From Lucinisca nassula (lineage: Eukaryota; Mollusca; Bivalvia; Lucinida; Lucinidae), in the NCBI GenBank assembly GCA_963580285.1, contig OY757020.1, positions 96,723,497-96,787,496 of the forward strand: a stretch of 64,000 nucleotides of DNA, given 5' to 3'. Position 1 is the first letter of the stretch. Each line of letters starts with the position of its first letter. The notes under the pieces are model-generated. The model was not told where the DNA came from, did no database searches, and worked only from the letters and a program-made list of their open reading frames with translations. The position numbers and the translations under genes are program-made. This document shows positions 24,558-36,310 of the stretch, one piece after another.

Positions 24558-25034
24558 AAAACTATTTAATTTCTTCACATTTTTATTTTGACGATAGGCT
24601 TAAGGAGCATATAGTTGCACCCGACTGTCAGCATAACCCATTTTATACCGGAAACCCTTAAATGGGTAATTGGCAAACAGTGCAGGCCCAGATCAGATGC
24701 TGCAGAATGATGCGTCTGATCAGAGCCTAGACTGTTTGCAAAAAGTTCAGCCATTTTCCACAAAGATTTTGAAGAAAACACTACCTGACACCCCTGAATT
24801 TTGAAAAGGACTCCTGCTATATATAAGGTGGAAGATTCCATTTGGTACAAAATGGGTTAATAGGGCTTGTAACTTGACTGAATGAAATTTCTAAGTTTTT
24901 GTGCCCTTATTACAGAGAATACAATAAGCTGACAACACTTGCTAGACGAAAAAACTAAAGTGCTATCATACTGAAATTACAAAAACCTGTATCCTCTGTT
25001 TTTCGTTTTGTTTGTATTAAGAGTAGTCAACACT

Positions 25035-25290
25035 ATTTAGGTCATTTTTGAGCCAGTCAGTTTACTTATCCACACTTTTCCTGGGCAGGTTTATACGTAA
25101 GGGGTTAACCAGTACAGTGCACATTCTTTCGCCAGAAACTGACAACTGCCTTTCTTGAATCAGCGGAAGGGACAGAAGGACCGTAGAAAAGATCCAAGAA
25201 AGAATGTTGCCAGTCCTGGTAGGTATCAAACCCGCGTCCTCCTGATCACCAGTCAGATGCGCATCCAACTGAGCTACCGTTATCCTCTGT
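25035..25290 (-). mobile_element. SINE S2, copy 2
   Basis: Minus strand, head TAGCTCAGTTGGATGCGCAT, B box GGTTTGATACC, body as in copy 1; the end toward 25035 contains CAAAAATGACCTAAATAGTG. Confidence 0.78.
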
Positions 25291-25316
25291 TATGTTCATA
25301 ACTAAGATTCATTTAC

Positions 25317-25475
25317 CTTTATGCTTCTGCTTGATGGAATTCTACCATGGTTTGTGATGACATCAGCAGATAAACAATGATTGGCTGGATTCTGGTAACC
25401 CTTGACAATGATCTCATTATCATCCAATCGAGTAACAGATATGCTGCCATCTGTTTCCCTGCGCAGGCTTATTCC
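25317..25475 (-). CDS. Myosin-MH2 gene, MH2 exon 3
   Basis: 159 bp, 53 codons, phase 0 both ends. Encodes GISLRRETDGSISVTRLDDN, then EIIVKGYQNPANHC and GRIPSSRSIK. It follows the MH2 pattern GVRLxxxGGEVxAxxLSDxxIFVQSxN...xVxKIPPGxxLK. Acceptor ATTATAG, donor AAG|GTAAAT. The intron to its right contains two head-to-tail R2 repeats and an S2 SINE. Confidence 0.93.
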
Positions 25476-25689
25476 CTATAATAAAATTTAAACATGTAAT
25501 AATAGATTTTAAGAAGGAAAATGTGTTTGACAAAGACACTTTTAATTCAGATAAACCAGGCTGGTGGTAAACTATGACAGATATGCCTGAGCAAACCGTG
25601 AAAACCCAGGTGAGATGCTGCAGTACAGGGCATCTCATCAAGGTCTACACTGTTTGCAACTCATCCAGCTATATTTATACACAACATCA

Positions 25690-25985
25690 GCAGCACCCCT
25701 GCTCATCAGGGCATGGAGTAATGGTGATTCTGCACAGAGTTGAAACCGACTGAACTTGAGTACATTGTACTGGTAAACCCCATTAGAAAGTATAAGGCTG
25801 ACTAGGAAAAGTGATGGGAGTCGAACCACTCCTTGAACCATATCAGTTCCTTTAGGTGGTTGGGCTTGAGATGTCATCTCATCTCAATGTCGGGTATAAG
25901 ACCCACGAAATTGGAAGCAATGTCTCTAAAATGACCTTAATAGTGTTGATGAGGATGTAAATCCTCAACACAAACAAACATGACA
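25690..25985 (-). repeat. Interspersed repeat R2, copy 1 (diverged)
   Basis: Read rightward here: CTGCTCATCAGGGC, GCTTGAGATGTCATCTCATC, AGTGTTGATGAGGATGTAAA, CACAAACAAACA. R2 is ~290 bp with a (CAAA)n tail, retroposon-like; strand label is arbitrary. Confidence 0.7.
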
Positions 25986-25997
25986 TCAGGTAGTTAA

Positions 25998-26302
25998 CAA
26001 TCGGCCCCCGCCCATAGGGGCTTGAAGAAATATATGGGCTACATGATGCTTCCAGGCAGAGCTGAATCCGGCACGCACATTAGTACTGGTAAACCGCTTA
26101 GAGGATCTAAGCCTGTCCAGGAACCGCGGTGTGAGGCGGACCGTGCATGCTAATAAACACTATTGGTTTCATCGGGCCACAGGGCTTGAGATGTCATTTC
26201 ATCTCAATGTCGGGTAAAAGTCCCACAAAATTGGAAGCAACGTCTCCAAAATTACCTTTACAGTGTTGATGGGGATGTTAAACATCAAATCAAACTAACA
26301 AG
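25998..26302 (+). repeat. R2, copy 2
   Basis: GGCCCCCGCCCATAGGGGCT start, GTACTGGTAAACCGCTTAGA core, AGTGTTGATGGGGATGTTAA end, CAAATCAAAC tail. Confidence 0.85.
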
Positions 26303-26402
26303 GTAGTTAACTGTACTTGTTCAAATTTCAGAAGAAGTATGTTAAAGAGTTGTGGTGTCCAAATTTTTAGGGTAAATAAAGGCTCAGATCAGCTTGCACA
26401 AC

Positions 26403-26607
26403 TAAACCCATATCCTGCTGATAATCTTTAATTAGCCACACCCATTTCTGACTTTGAACAAATCAGATTACTTGATATAATTTATTCTTGCAAATTCACA
26501 AACTGGATGTCAGTTTAGATCCTGGTCAGATTCAGAAGTCATCTGATCTGGATCTATATTGTTTGGAAAGGTAGGGGTTGTCATGAACAGCAGGATAAGG
26601 GTTAAGA
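26403..26607. repeat. MITE-A copy 5
   Basis: AACCCATATCCTGCTGATAA to CAGCAGGATAAGGGTTAA; hairpin partly eroded. Confidence 0.75.
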
Positions 26608-26719
26608 GTAGAGGGCTTCTTAGTCCCCACAGACCCTTTGCTGCCAACATGAACATTCTCTACTTCAACTGGCCATAGCCTATCCTAGAGCAAACACATC
26701 TCATATTAGGCTGATTATC

Positions 26720-26960
26720 TGACTCAGGGTCTGATGGGTCAGCCAACACTATTAAGGTTATACTAGGCCAGTCAGTTTACCAACATGTAAAACACTTTTC
26801 CTGGGCATGCTGTACCTAAATGGTTAACCAATACAGTGTACATACTGTCACCAGGCTCTGACAACTGCCCTTCTTCAATCAGGGAGAAAGAGAGAATGAC
26901 CATAGATATTATTTCATAATAAATCTCCTTCAAAGAATATCGACTCGTATCTTCATACAT
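26720..26960 (-). mobile_element. SINE S2, copy 3 (head missing)
   Basis: Shares the body (TTCCTGGGCATGCTGTACC, TCTGACAACTGCCCTTCTTC) and the AACACTATTAAGGT tail module with copies 1, 2 and 4; the tRNA head is not recognisable. Confidence 0.65.
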
Positions 26961-27209
26961 TAACAGACCATGGAAACAGGTTTTCTCTTGATGGGTACCA
27001 TGCAGTCTAGCACATAGACACTTGAAAAATTGAATCAAGTTCATCAAACCCCAATCAATGTTTCCCTCTACTCTAGTGACATAACCAACCATGCAAGTTT
27101 AGTGAGAATCTATTCATTGGTTTACGATATAGCCACAGCAAAGGATATCTGCACCACCAACATGACCTGCTCTCCTTTTTCTTTTCTTTTTTTTTTTTTT
27201 TTGGACACA

Positions 27210-27437
27210 CTAACCCATTGTATGCTAGTGGACTCTTCCATTGCTATATGTTGGACAAGTCCATTTGTCATATAAGGGGTGTCAGGCCTATTTTTTCATT
27301 CTCGTTCCATATCTGACGGAAAATTCTGTTAGCAAATACTGCAGGCCCTGATCAGATGCCGCATTCTGCTGCGTCTGATCTGTGCCTGCACTGTTTGCCA
27401 AAGTACCCCTTTAGGGGTTTCCCGCATGCAATGGGTT
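27210..27437. repeat. MITE-E copy 1
   Basis: Ends TAACCCATTGTATGCTAG / GCATGCAATGGGTTA, hairpin CCTGATCAGATGCCGCATTC. Also 43197-43420 and partial 60448-60545. Confidence 0.75.
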
Positions 27438-27549
27438 AAACTGACATGAAACGTAGCTAATTTTAATTTGCTTGCCTATCAACCAGCCTATTGTTCGATG
27501 AAAATACATCATTTTCAAACAGTGTCAAGAAACAAAGAAGCCCACCTAC

Positions 27550-27622
27550 ATTTTCTAGTACAGCTCTGATTGTCTCCGTGATATCATCCCTATCTGGATT
27601 ATCAAACTGGCCAAGACCAACC
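27550..27622 (-). CDS. Myosin-MH2 gene, MH2 exon 2
   Basis: 73 bp: one base completing Lys, then 24 codons, VGLGQFDNPDRDDITETIRA plus VLEN. It aligns with the Smad MH2 segment LGLLSNVNRNxxVExTRRHI, sharing LG, the N-x-(D/N)R turn and the following amphipathic helix. Acceptor TATTTCAG, donor AAT|GTAGGT. Confidence 0.9.
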
Positions 27623-28631
27623 CTGAAATACACAAGTAAACTAAAATTCCTATATAAAGAACACCTTTTGCACCGTTCAAAAGTGGTCTTTAAGACTACT
27701 TTTGAACAGTCCCAAAGGTGGTCTCCCACTGGAGCACACTGGATGTAGAAAATAGAAAGAAAATGTACATGAAACCTTCTTAATATGCTTTTAAAAGCAT
27801 AAATTTTCTTAAATTTTAGGTGGTATTAACAGCAGAATTTCAATGTACCATATATGTCATGTTTACTGCATGCTACTATAAGCACATGCTAAGAATATTA
27901 TCAGAAAAGTTTATCAAGTGCACACTGTCTGCTGTATGTAAACTTGGTCTGTTGTGTTCTATATTTTCTATGAAGTGTTTCATACGCAGTGTAAAATTCC
28001 TGTATTAAGACCACCTTTGAAACTGTTCAAAAGAGGTCTTTAGACCATTTTTGAACAGTCCCAAATGTGTTGTCTTACTAGAGAACATCGGGTGTAGGAA
28101 CTACAAAGAAATATTTCTTACATGCTTTTCAATGAAATATAGAGATTTCTCAGTGAAATCGAAAACGATATTGTCACTATTTCAAACTGATATCAATTTT
28201 ATTTTTCACTGTTTGGGACTACTTTTTTTCTCCAAAATACAGTTCTGTGGCCAGTACCCATTATCAGATGATTGAAAATTAATGAACTGTATTAGAATTG
28301 ACACTAAGCCCGTTCACACGTCATGAGGACGTTAATGACGTCATTTTTGAGGATGACGACACATATTTTGTTGCGCCAAGTTAGATCTGTATGCATCTTC
28401 TTTGGGAAACTAATCTCTCAATTATTTCAATAACCATTCATAGAAATGCCATCCCATGCTATTTCTCAGGTGCAACCTGTAGTTTACACCCAATATTATA
28501 CCCAGTAATTACGTTGGACACCACTAAATTGACGCGAAACGACCAGAAACACAGTTAGTTTCCTCTGAGGGTGACTGATGGGTTTAGTGAAGCTAAATAT
28601 TGCCGTTTTGAAGCATGTAAGAAACAGAAAA

Positions 28632-28790
28632 TTTGATTTTTTTTAGTGTAAGATCAAATTTTATTTCACTCATGAACACCAAAAAGGGTATTTTCACTCT
28701 TGGCTACGCCACTCGTGAAAATACTGGTTTGGGTGTTCATTCGGTGAAATAAAATTCGATCTTACACTGAAAAAATCAAACATCCTCTAT
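28632..28790. repeat. Foldback element (MITE-J)
   Basis: TTGATTTTTTTTAGTGTAAG and CTTACACTGAAAAAATCAAA are inverted; inner arms TATTTTCACTC / CGTGAAAATA around GGCTACGCC. Confidence 0.78.
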
Positions 28791-29229
28791 GTGTTTAAAA
28801 TAATAATGTCTTAAATTTAAGGGGAATGAGAACACCTGGCAGATTTTTTCCTGCCATTTTTCAAAGGGAGACAACTTTTGGGACTTCCTGTCCGCTTTTC
28901 TATAAGCTCTGTCCCACTGAAAAAGGGTTCTACTCTTAAAGGAAAGAATTTGCTCCTCAGGAGCAAATTCTTTCCTTTAAGAGTTGAACCCTATTGATAT
29001 GGGAGACAAAAACACTTTTACAGGAGATGCCTCCCCTGAACGTGTGTCCCTTAACTGGTCTCAGTTGTGGAATTTTACTCTAACTGAAATTGTTGAAATG
29101 TGGGTGAATACAATGTTATTACTCCTATGTAGGTGACTGATTTGTTCACAATCAGAAGATCTATCATGTCTGAGATCAAGTTGTTTCATACTAAGTGTGT
29201 AAGTATATGATATACTTTTTATACTCTAG

Positions 29230-29470
29230 GAGAAATTTTACCCATAAAATGCCAATCACGACAATTGTCGTCTGCTTTGTCTTCTGCTGGTTACTTTAAA
29301 AGTCAATTTTCCAAACAGTGTGGACCAAGATCAGATTGCTACTGTCTTATCTGGGTCTACACTGTTTTTCATGTATGCAAAAATATTTTTAAAAAGTTTT
29401 CAAGAAGATTCAGCCGAACACATAAACAGACGACAATTGCAGATCCAGTTTTTTTCCTCAGCCCTAGCAA
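29230..29470. repeat. MITE-K copy 1
   Basis: CGACAATTGTCGTCTGC and CAGACGACAATTGCAGAT ends, CAGTGTGGACCAAGATCAGA inside. Second copy 43905-44125. Confidence 0.68.
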
Positions 29471-29754
29471 TCGACAGGTAGGAAGCTTAAGAGCATCATG
29501 TGTTAAAATGGTTAAATACAGTTATAACATCATACACCAGAGGTTCTTGAGTTTATATACAAACAGCAATGGCTCAGGGTAGATACATATATTAAATGTG
29601 TGACACATTGCAACTTGTTTCACGAGATGCCGAAAATTCACAAGACATTTACGAAAACTGATCTATTAGGCAATGACACAGACTAATTTATTCTTTGCAT
29701 AAAGGTCAGTCCCATGTCAAACTGAACCAGCTATGGTTTGTATTTTCTTGTCCT

Positions 29755-29855
29755 TCAGGACCATTGATTCTATTGCAGAGTTTTCGAAATTGTTGAGGAT
29801 CACTGATGAGGCTTAATTAGCCGAAACTATCTAGGCTGGCCCAGAAATACTTGTA
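29755..29855. repeat. Dispersed 100 bp repeat
   Basis: GGACCATTGATTCTATTGCA to CTAGGCTGGCCCAGAAA recurs at 55026-55120 with about 80 percent identity by eye. Confidence 0.65.
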
Positions 29856-29967
29856 CACGTCATACTTTCCAGTTCCGCAGTGTATTCTTTGCTTCCAAAG
29901 GAGAACCCTTTTATAGAACATGCTGTGAACATAATGCATAAAAGTGAATGTGACAGGACTGCATAAA

Positions 29968-30270
29968 GATGGCCCCCGCCAATCAGGGCTTGAAAAAATA
30001 CATGGGTTGCATGGTGCTTCAACGCAGAGCTAATCCGACCGCACACGAGTACTGATAAACCGCTAAAAGGATCTAAGCCTGCCCAGGCAAAGCGGTGCGA
30101 GTCAAACCGTCCATGCTTATAAACCCTATTGGTTTCATTTGGCGACAGGGCTTGAGATGTCATTTCATCTCAATGTTGGGTAAAAGTCCCACACAACTGG
30201 GAGCAATGTCTCCAAAATGACCTATACAGTGTTGATGGGGATGTTAAACCTTAAATCAAACAAACAAGGA
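29968..30270 (+). repeat. R2, copy 3
   Basis: Full-length relative of copy 2 (GGCCCCCGCCAATCAGGGCT to CAAATCAAACAAACAAG) directly right of the MH2 exon 1 donor. Confidence 0.85.
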
Positions 30271-30288
30271 CTGCATAAAGGGACTTAC

Positions 30289-30446
30289 TTTTGGCCTGTG
30301 AATTCCTGGTGAGATCCATCAATCACAACCTCTTTATCACAGATATAAAATTTGGCAACAATTTTCCCATATTCCATGTAGAGTACCTTACACCAGACAT
30401 CTGGGTCAATGTCTTGAAACTTCTGTACCACCTGACTGACAGCGGC
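30289..30446 (-). CDS. Myosin-MH2 gene, MH2 exon 1
   Basis: 158 bp, starts phase 0 and leaves AA. Encodes a lead helix (VSQVVQKFQDIDPDVWCKV) and then LYMEYGKIVAKFYICDKEVV and IDGSHQEFTGQ. This matches the first beta strands of the Smad MH2 fold, where Smads read FWCxIxYYELNxRVGExF...xxVDGF. Acceptor GATTCAG, donor AA|GTAAGT. No MH1 domain precedes it; a myosin neck does. Confidence 0.9.
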
Positions 30447-30504
30447 CTGAATCATTACGAAAACACCTATATAAATACATTGCCACCTTTATCGCCGAAA
30501 AAAT

Positions 30505-30700
30505 GAAAATTGTACGATGAAAAATTGTGATATTTTTCTTATTTCTGCTCCAAAATATAGATTGTGGGCACTCGTTAGCACTCATTGAGGCGGTTCTAAC
30601 CAGTACCCACAATCTATATTTTAGAGCAGAAAAAAGAAAAATAAGGTTTACCCCTGAAACCCCAGTTATGCTGGGGTTCAAGGGGTCACAATTATATAGG
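30505..30700. repeat. MITE-G copy beside MH2 exon 1
   Basis: Palindrome around GCACTCATTGAGGCGGTTC; arms TTATTTCTGCTCCAAAATAT and ATATTTTAGAGCAGAAAAAA. Confidence 0.72.
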
Positions 30701-31034
30701 CGTGTGTTCGTGATGTTAAAAAAGAAGCCCAAGTTGGCCAGAACTCGCTCACCTGGAAGAGCTCGTACAAAATGAACACAATGCCGTAATGATCCTAAGT
30801 ATTGGGATAGAAGACAGGCCTATGCAAACAGTGTAGACCCAGATCAGACTGCTCCTGAAGCGTCTACACTCTTTGCCATTCTATCTGCACCTTTGGAACT
30901 CCATGCTCAATCATATGCTGGTTCATGAAACAAATTTGTTCAAATTTTAGGAGAATTACAGCAAGTCCTAAAGGTGTCCGAATTTTTAGGATTTTAGAGC
31001 AAAACTTCAATGTCTCAAACACCCATGTCTGATT

Positions 31035-31290
31035 CATCAGGTAATCAAGTCCTTGTACTGAACACTCCTCTAAGCCTCATTTTGTATATAGAAAACTTGG
31101 GTTAACAAGGGTATACATTATTTGTCTTATTTCTGCTCCATGACATAGGCTGTGGGTACTAGTTTGAGCCACCTCAATGCGGCCGTTCTAACGAGCACCC
31201 ACAACCTATGTTTGGAGTATAAATAAGAAAAAATCACAAATTTTCATCAAATACAAATAACTCTTCCGGAGATATGAAAGAATGCACTAT
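31035..31290. repeat. MITE-G copy
   Basis: TCAAGTCCTTGTACTGAACA start, hairpin GCCACCTCAATGCGGCCG. A related hairpin follows at 31375-31565 (AAAGCGCCTTGGTGGGGCGC). Confidence 0.7.
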
Positions 31291-31862
31291 ATCATACAGA
31301 TGTGTTATCGTAATGTGAATTTGTTTTTGAGTCCATCATAGCTCTAGGTAACCAGAAGCTGTCTGAATGACCATAGTGCCAAATAAGGTGTTTTTTTTTT
31401 TTAAAAAAAGTACTGATATTTTTTTCTTATTTCTGCATGAAAACATATGTTGTGGGTACTCATTAAAAGCGCCTTGGTGGGGCGCTCTAATGAGTACCCA
31501 CAACATAAGTTTTCATGCAGAAATAAGAAAAATGTTTTGATACCCCTCTTATCTGTTACAGTACCGCGAACTGCATTGTGAAATAAGAAAAATTATCCCT
31601 TGACAATCTCTGCAACTCCTTTTCTGTAGCTATGATTATGTTTTTTTGTTTGTTTGTTCAAATGCCCAGTCAACATTATTTAGGTCATAACGAGCTGGTG
31701 GTTTACCTAACTACACTTTCTATGACAACCATCCTACTTCACCTGAGTAAGTCATTTTTGGTTGGTTGGTTGATTTGAGGTTAACATCCCCGTCAACACT
31801 GTATAGGTCATTTTGGAGATGTTGCTTCCAATTTTGTGGGACTTTTACCCAACGTTAGGATG

Positions 31863-34800
31863 AAACTAGAATTTGTTTTTCTACAAAAACACAGATGTCT
31901 CCCCCGTTTTTGACTGCTAAGTATAACCTTGACATTGGAGATATTGAGCTGGGTCTTGACTGTGCCACACATCATCTAATGAAGATGAACATTTCTGCAA
32001 AGTAACTTTAAAAATGTTCAAAGAAAAATAAAAAAGTTATTGGCCGTAAACAAAAAAGCACTTTTTTACCTTTGACCTCTAAGTATGGCCTTGACCTTTA
32101 CGGTACAACACATCGTCACATGATGGTTAACATTTCTGCCAAGTAATTTCATAATCCATCAAAGATTAAGGAAGTTATTGATTGTCCTTTTTTTTTACCT
32201 TTGACCTCTAGGTATGACCTTGACATTGGAGGTATGGACCTTGGTCTTGCACATGACTCATGGTCCAACTTTCAAGCCTCTAGCTCCAACAGTTTTTGAG
32301 CTATCTTGCTGACAAGATTTTATTAAAAAAAATTCAAAGGGCAATAACTCTTGAAAGGGGCATAATCCAGATGAGAAAAAAATACGTGTCAGCTTATTTT
32401 CCATTAGGAATGCATATATGAAATTTCTAAACCACAGAATACACAGTTCTAAAGTTATGCTATGCATCACTTTTAGGATTCATTACAATGGGCACAAATT
32501 ACCAAAATGACAAAGGCCATAACTCGCAAAGTATTTTTCGGAATTTTGTCAAAAGTTAATCAGTTCATATAATCACCACCACCAATATACTCAACAACTT
32601 TCAAGGCTCTAGCTCCAATAGTGTTTGAGATATTTTGCTGACAAGATTTTATTAATAAAATTTCAAAGGGCAATAACTCTTGAAAGGGGCATATTCCGGA
32701 CGAGAAAAAAAATACGTGTCAGCTAATTTTTCATGAGGAACCCATATATGAAATTTCAAAACCCTAGCATACACGGTTCTAAAGTTATGCTATGCATCAC
32801 TTTTAGCATACATTACAATGGGCACAAATTACCAAAATGACAAAGGGCCATAACTCACAAAGTATTTTTTGGAATTTTGTCAAAAGTTAATCAGTTCATC
32901 TTCTCATCACCACCAATATATTCACCAACTTTCAAGCCTCTAGCTCCAATAGTTTTTGAGATATCTTGCTGACAAGATTTTATTAAAAAAAATTCAAAGG
33001 GCAATAACTCTTGAAAGGGGCATAATCCTGACGAGAAAAAAAATATGCGTCAGCTTATTTTCCATCAGCAATGCATATATGAAATTTCAAAATTATAGCA
33101 TACACCGTTCTAAAGTTATGCTATGCATCACTTTTAGCATACATTACAATGGGCACAAATTACCAAAATGACAAAGGGCCATAACTCACAAAGTATTTTT
33201 CGGAATTTTGTCATAAGTTAATCAGTTCATCTACTCATCACCAACAATCTATTCACCAACTTTCAAGGCTCTAGCTCCAATAGTTTTTGAGATATCTTGC
33301 TGACAAGATTTTATTAAAGAAATTTCAAAGGGCAATAACTCTTGAAAGGGGCATATTCCGGACGAGAAAAAAAATACGCGTCAGCTAATTTTCCATGAGG
33401 AATCCATATATGAAATTTCAAAACCCTAGCATACATGGTTCTAAAGTTATGCTATGCATCACTTTTAGCATACATTATAATGGGCACAAATTACCAAAAT
33501 GACAAAGAGCCATAACTCACAAAGTATTTTTCCGAATTTTGTCAAAAGTTAATCAGTTCATGTACTCATCACCATCAATATAATCACCAACTTTCAAGGC
33601 TCTAGCTCCAATAGTTTTTGAGATAGCTTGCTGACAAGATTTTATTAAAAAAAAAAATTCAAAGGGCAATAACTCTTGAAGGGGGCATAATCCGGACGAG
33701 AAAAAAAATACGCGTCAGCTAATTTTCCATGAGGAATCCATATATGAAATTTCAAAACCCTAGCATACACGGTTCTTTAGTTATGCTATGCATCAAAAGC
33801 GTAATGGACGGACGAACGAACCAGAACCAATATGCCCCTCAAACTGTTTCAAAGTTGGGGGCATAATAAGAAAGTTATTGACAGAACACAAAAAAGGCCC
33901 TTTTTTTACCTTTAACCTCTATGTATGACCTTGACCTTTCAGGTATTACACTGGGTCATGCGTGCAACACATCATCTCATGGTGGTTAACATTTCTGCCT
34001 AGCAATTTCAAAATCCATCTAAAAATAAGAAAGTTATTGACCAAACACGAAAAAAGGCCCCTTTTTTACCTTTGACCTCTATGTTTGACCTTGACATTTT
34101 AGGTACCAAACTGAATCATGCATGCAACACATCATCCCATGATAGTTAACATGTTTGCCAAGTAACTTCAAATTCTATTTAAAAATAGGCAAGTTATTGA
34201 CAAAACCCGAAAAAAGGCCCCTTTTTTTACCTTTGACCTCTAAGTATGACCTTGACCTTTGAGGTACCAACCTGGGTCATGCGCGCAACACATCGCCTTA
34301 TATTGGTTCACATTTCTGCCATGTGATTTCAAAATCCATCTCAAAATAAGAAAGTTATTGACCAAATACGAAAAAAAGGCCCACTTTTTGACCTTTGACC
34401 TCTAAGTATGACCTTGACCTTTGAGCTACCGACCTGCCTCATGTGCACCACACATCGTCTCATGATTGTTAATAATTATGCCAAGGTAATTTTAAAATCC
34501 ATCTCAAAATTAGAAAGTTATTGACCAAATACGAAAAAAAGGCCCCTTTTTTGACCTTTGACCTCTAAGTATGACCTTGACCTTTGAGAAACCGACCTGC
34601 CTCATGCGCACCACACATCGTCTTATGGTTGTTAATAATTATGCCAAGTAATTTTAAAATCCATCTCAAAATAAGAAAGTTATTGACCAAATACGAAAAA
34701 AAGGCCCCTTTTTTGACCTTTGACCTCTAAGTATGACCTTGACCTTTGAGGTACCAACCTGCCTCATGCGCACCACACATCGTCTTATGGTTGTTAATAT

Positions 34801-35149
34801 TTCTGCCGAGTAATTTTAAAATCCATCAAAAAATAAGAAAGTTATTGACCGGACACGATTTGCCCATACATATATACATACCAACAAACTTCCAAGGGAG
34901 ATAATTCAAAAAGTATAAATGCGAGAGTTATGGTTCTTGCGCACTGCACGTCGTCTAATGCTGATTAATATTTATACGAAGTTTCGTGACGATAGCTCTA
35001 ACGGTTTTCAAGTTACAGAGCGGACACGAAAGTGTGACAGACGGACAGACGGACAGACGGACAGACGGACAGACAGACAGACGGACAGACAGACGCCCGG
35101 GGGAAAAACAATATGTCTCTCCGAAAAAAAATTTTTCGGGGGAGACATA
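31863..35149 (+). mobile_element. HINE-7 with TGACCTTTGACC repeats
   Basis: Left end ACAGATGTCTCCCCCG and right end TTTCGGGGGAGACATA. Units of ~160 bp (TTTGACCTCTAAGTATGACC, AAGAAAGTTATTGACC, CACACATCGTCTTATGG) run before and after the nested HINE-8, then a CGGACAGA microsatellite at 35038-35096. It sits in the intron between the linker and MH2 exon 1. Confidence 0.78.
32250..33869 (+). mobile_element. HINE-8 nested in HINE-7
   Basis: Five ~330 bp units (CTCTAGCTCCAATAGTTTTT, GGGCAATAACTCTTGAAAGG, AAAGTTATGCTATGCATCAC) close with GGACGGACGAACGAACC and CAAAGTTGGGGGCATAAT. HINE-7 units flank it on both sides. Confidence 0.75.
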
Positions 35150-35300
35150 ATGACATCTCAAGCCCTGTCGCTCAATAAAACCAATAGGGTTTATAAGCAT
35201 GGACGGTCCGACTCGCACCGCTTTGCCTGGGCAGGCTTCGATCCTCTTAGCGGCTTACCAGTTACTCGTGTGTGGTCAGTTTCAGCTCTGCATGGTGTAA
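35150..35300 (-). repeat. R2, copy 4 (truncated)
   Basis: Reverse orientation: TGACATCTCAAGCCCTGTCG to TTTCAGCTCTGCATGG; abuts the 3' end of HINE-7. Confidence 0.8.
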
Positions 35301-35358
35301 AGATAACAAAAGGAGGATGACGATGGAAAATAGCGAATCTCATGTTAGTGTTCATTTC

Positions 35359-35410
35359 ATATGATATTAAATCATCATCATCATCTCATCACTATCATCA
35401 TCATCATCAC
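35359..35410. repeat. (ATC)n microsatellite
   Basis: Imperfect run of ATC/ATCATC triplets next to an R2 fragment. Confidence 0.9.
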
Positions 35411-35424
35411 TGGATTTTTTAATA

Positions 35425-35675
35425 AAGTGCAGGTACAGGGGAAAACTGGAGACTGACCATGAAATCTTTTCTACGGTCATTCTCTCCCTTCCGCTGATTC
35501 AAGAAGGGCAGTTATCAGTTTCTGGTGAAAGAATGTGCACTGTACTGGTTAATCGCTTATGTATAAGCCTGCCCAGGAAAAGTGTGGATAAGTAAACTGT
35601 CCGGCTCAAAAATGTCCTAAAATAGTGTTGACTGGGCTGTTAAACTCCAGTACAAACAAACAAACAGGGGAAAAC
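35425..35675 (+). mobile_element. SINE S2, copy 4 (3' complete)
   Basis: Plus-strand body (GACCATGAAATCTTTTCTAC, GATTCAAGAAGGGCAG) and full 3' end: AGTGTTGACTGGGCTGTTAA, then CAAACAAACAAAC. Confidence 0.75.
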
Positions 35676-35875
35676 ATCCACATAAGCGGGCACCCGTCCA
35701 GATAGCTTTTTTCTTTATCTATCTGCTGGTCCAGATGCCAACAGGATCCAGACCAAAACTAATATGTACCCCTCTCCTTTAGTGTGGGCATACATAGAGT
35801 ACAATGTTGAAGCCCATATTTAAAAGAAAAGAGATAAAGGCATGGTAATGGAAAGGAAACTGAGACAAGCATTAC

Positions 35876-35974
35876 CTGATAGAAGTTTTGGGACTCTGAT
35901 ATTTCAGGTGAGAACACATCTGGCATTTGGCTATGTCTGTTTGATACTGCTGACTCACCAACATGATGACCATT
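35876..35974 (-). CDS. Myosin-MH2 gene, linker exon
   Basis: 99 bp, 33 codons, phase 0 both ends, so it could be skipped without frameshift. The product is polar and Ser/His-rich (NGHHVGESAVSNRHSQMPDV...), with no known domain: a flexible linker between the IQ neck and the MH2 domain. Acceptor CTATTTCAG, donor CAG|GTAATG. Support is from splice sites and frame only. Confidence 0.72.
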
Positions 35975-36019
35975 CTGAAATAGATCAAGTTGACATATAA
36001 TGGGAATGAATACATCTAC

Positions 36020-36310
36020 CATGTACCCATTACCCCTGCCCATTGGGGGTTGGAGAAATAGATTGGGCTGCAAGGTGCTTCCACACAGAGCTGAAACCAA
36101 CCGAACTTGTGTACTGCTTAGATCAAAGCCACCCCAGGAAAAGTGATGCGAGTCAGACCGTTCCTTAGACCCAAGCCGTTTCTTTAAGGCTTGAGATGTC
36201 ATTTCATCATTACATCTCAATGTCAGGGTAAAGGTCCCAGAAAATCGGAAGTAATGTCTCCAAAATGTCCTAAACAGTGTTGACGGGAATGTAAAAACCT
36301 AAACACCAAC
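36020..36310 (+). repeat. R2, copy 5
   Basis: Diverged copy (CCCCTGCCCATTGGGGGTTG, AGTGTTGACGGGAATGTAAA) 45 bp right of the linker exon. Confidence 0.75.

Noticed and set aside
28325..28345. CRE-like TGACGTCA as a regulatory site
   Set aside because: A single palindrome deep in an intron with no promoter nearby; chance or repeat-derived occurrence is as likely.
35759..36220. 153-codon minus-strand frame as one exon
   Set aside because: Only 35876-35974 is bounded by splice sites; the upstream part is an R2 repeat and the rest intron.
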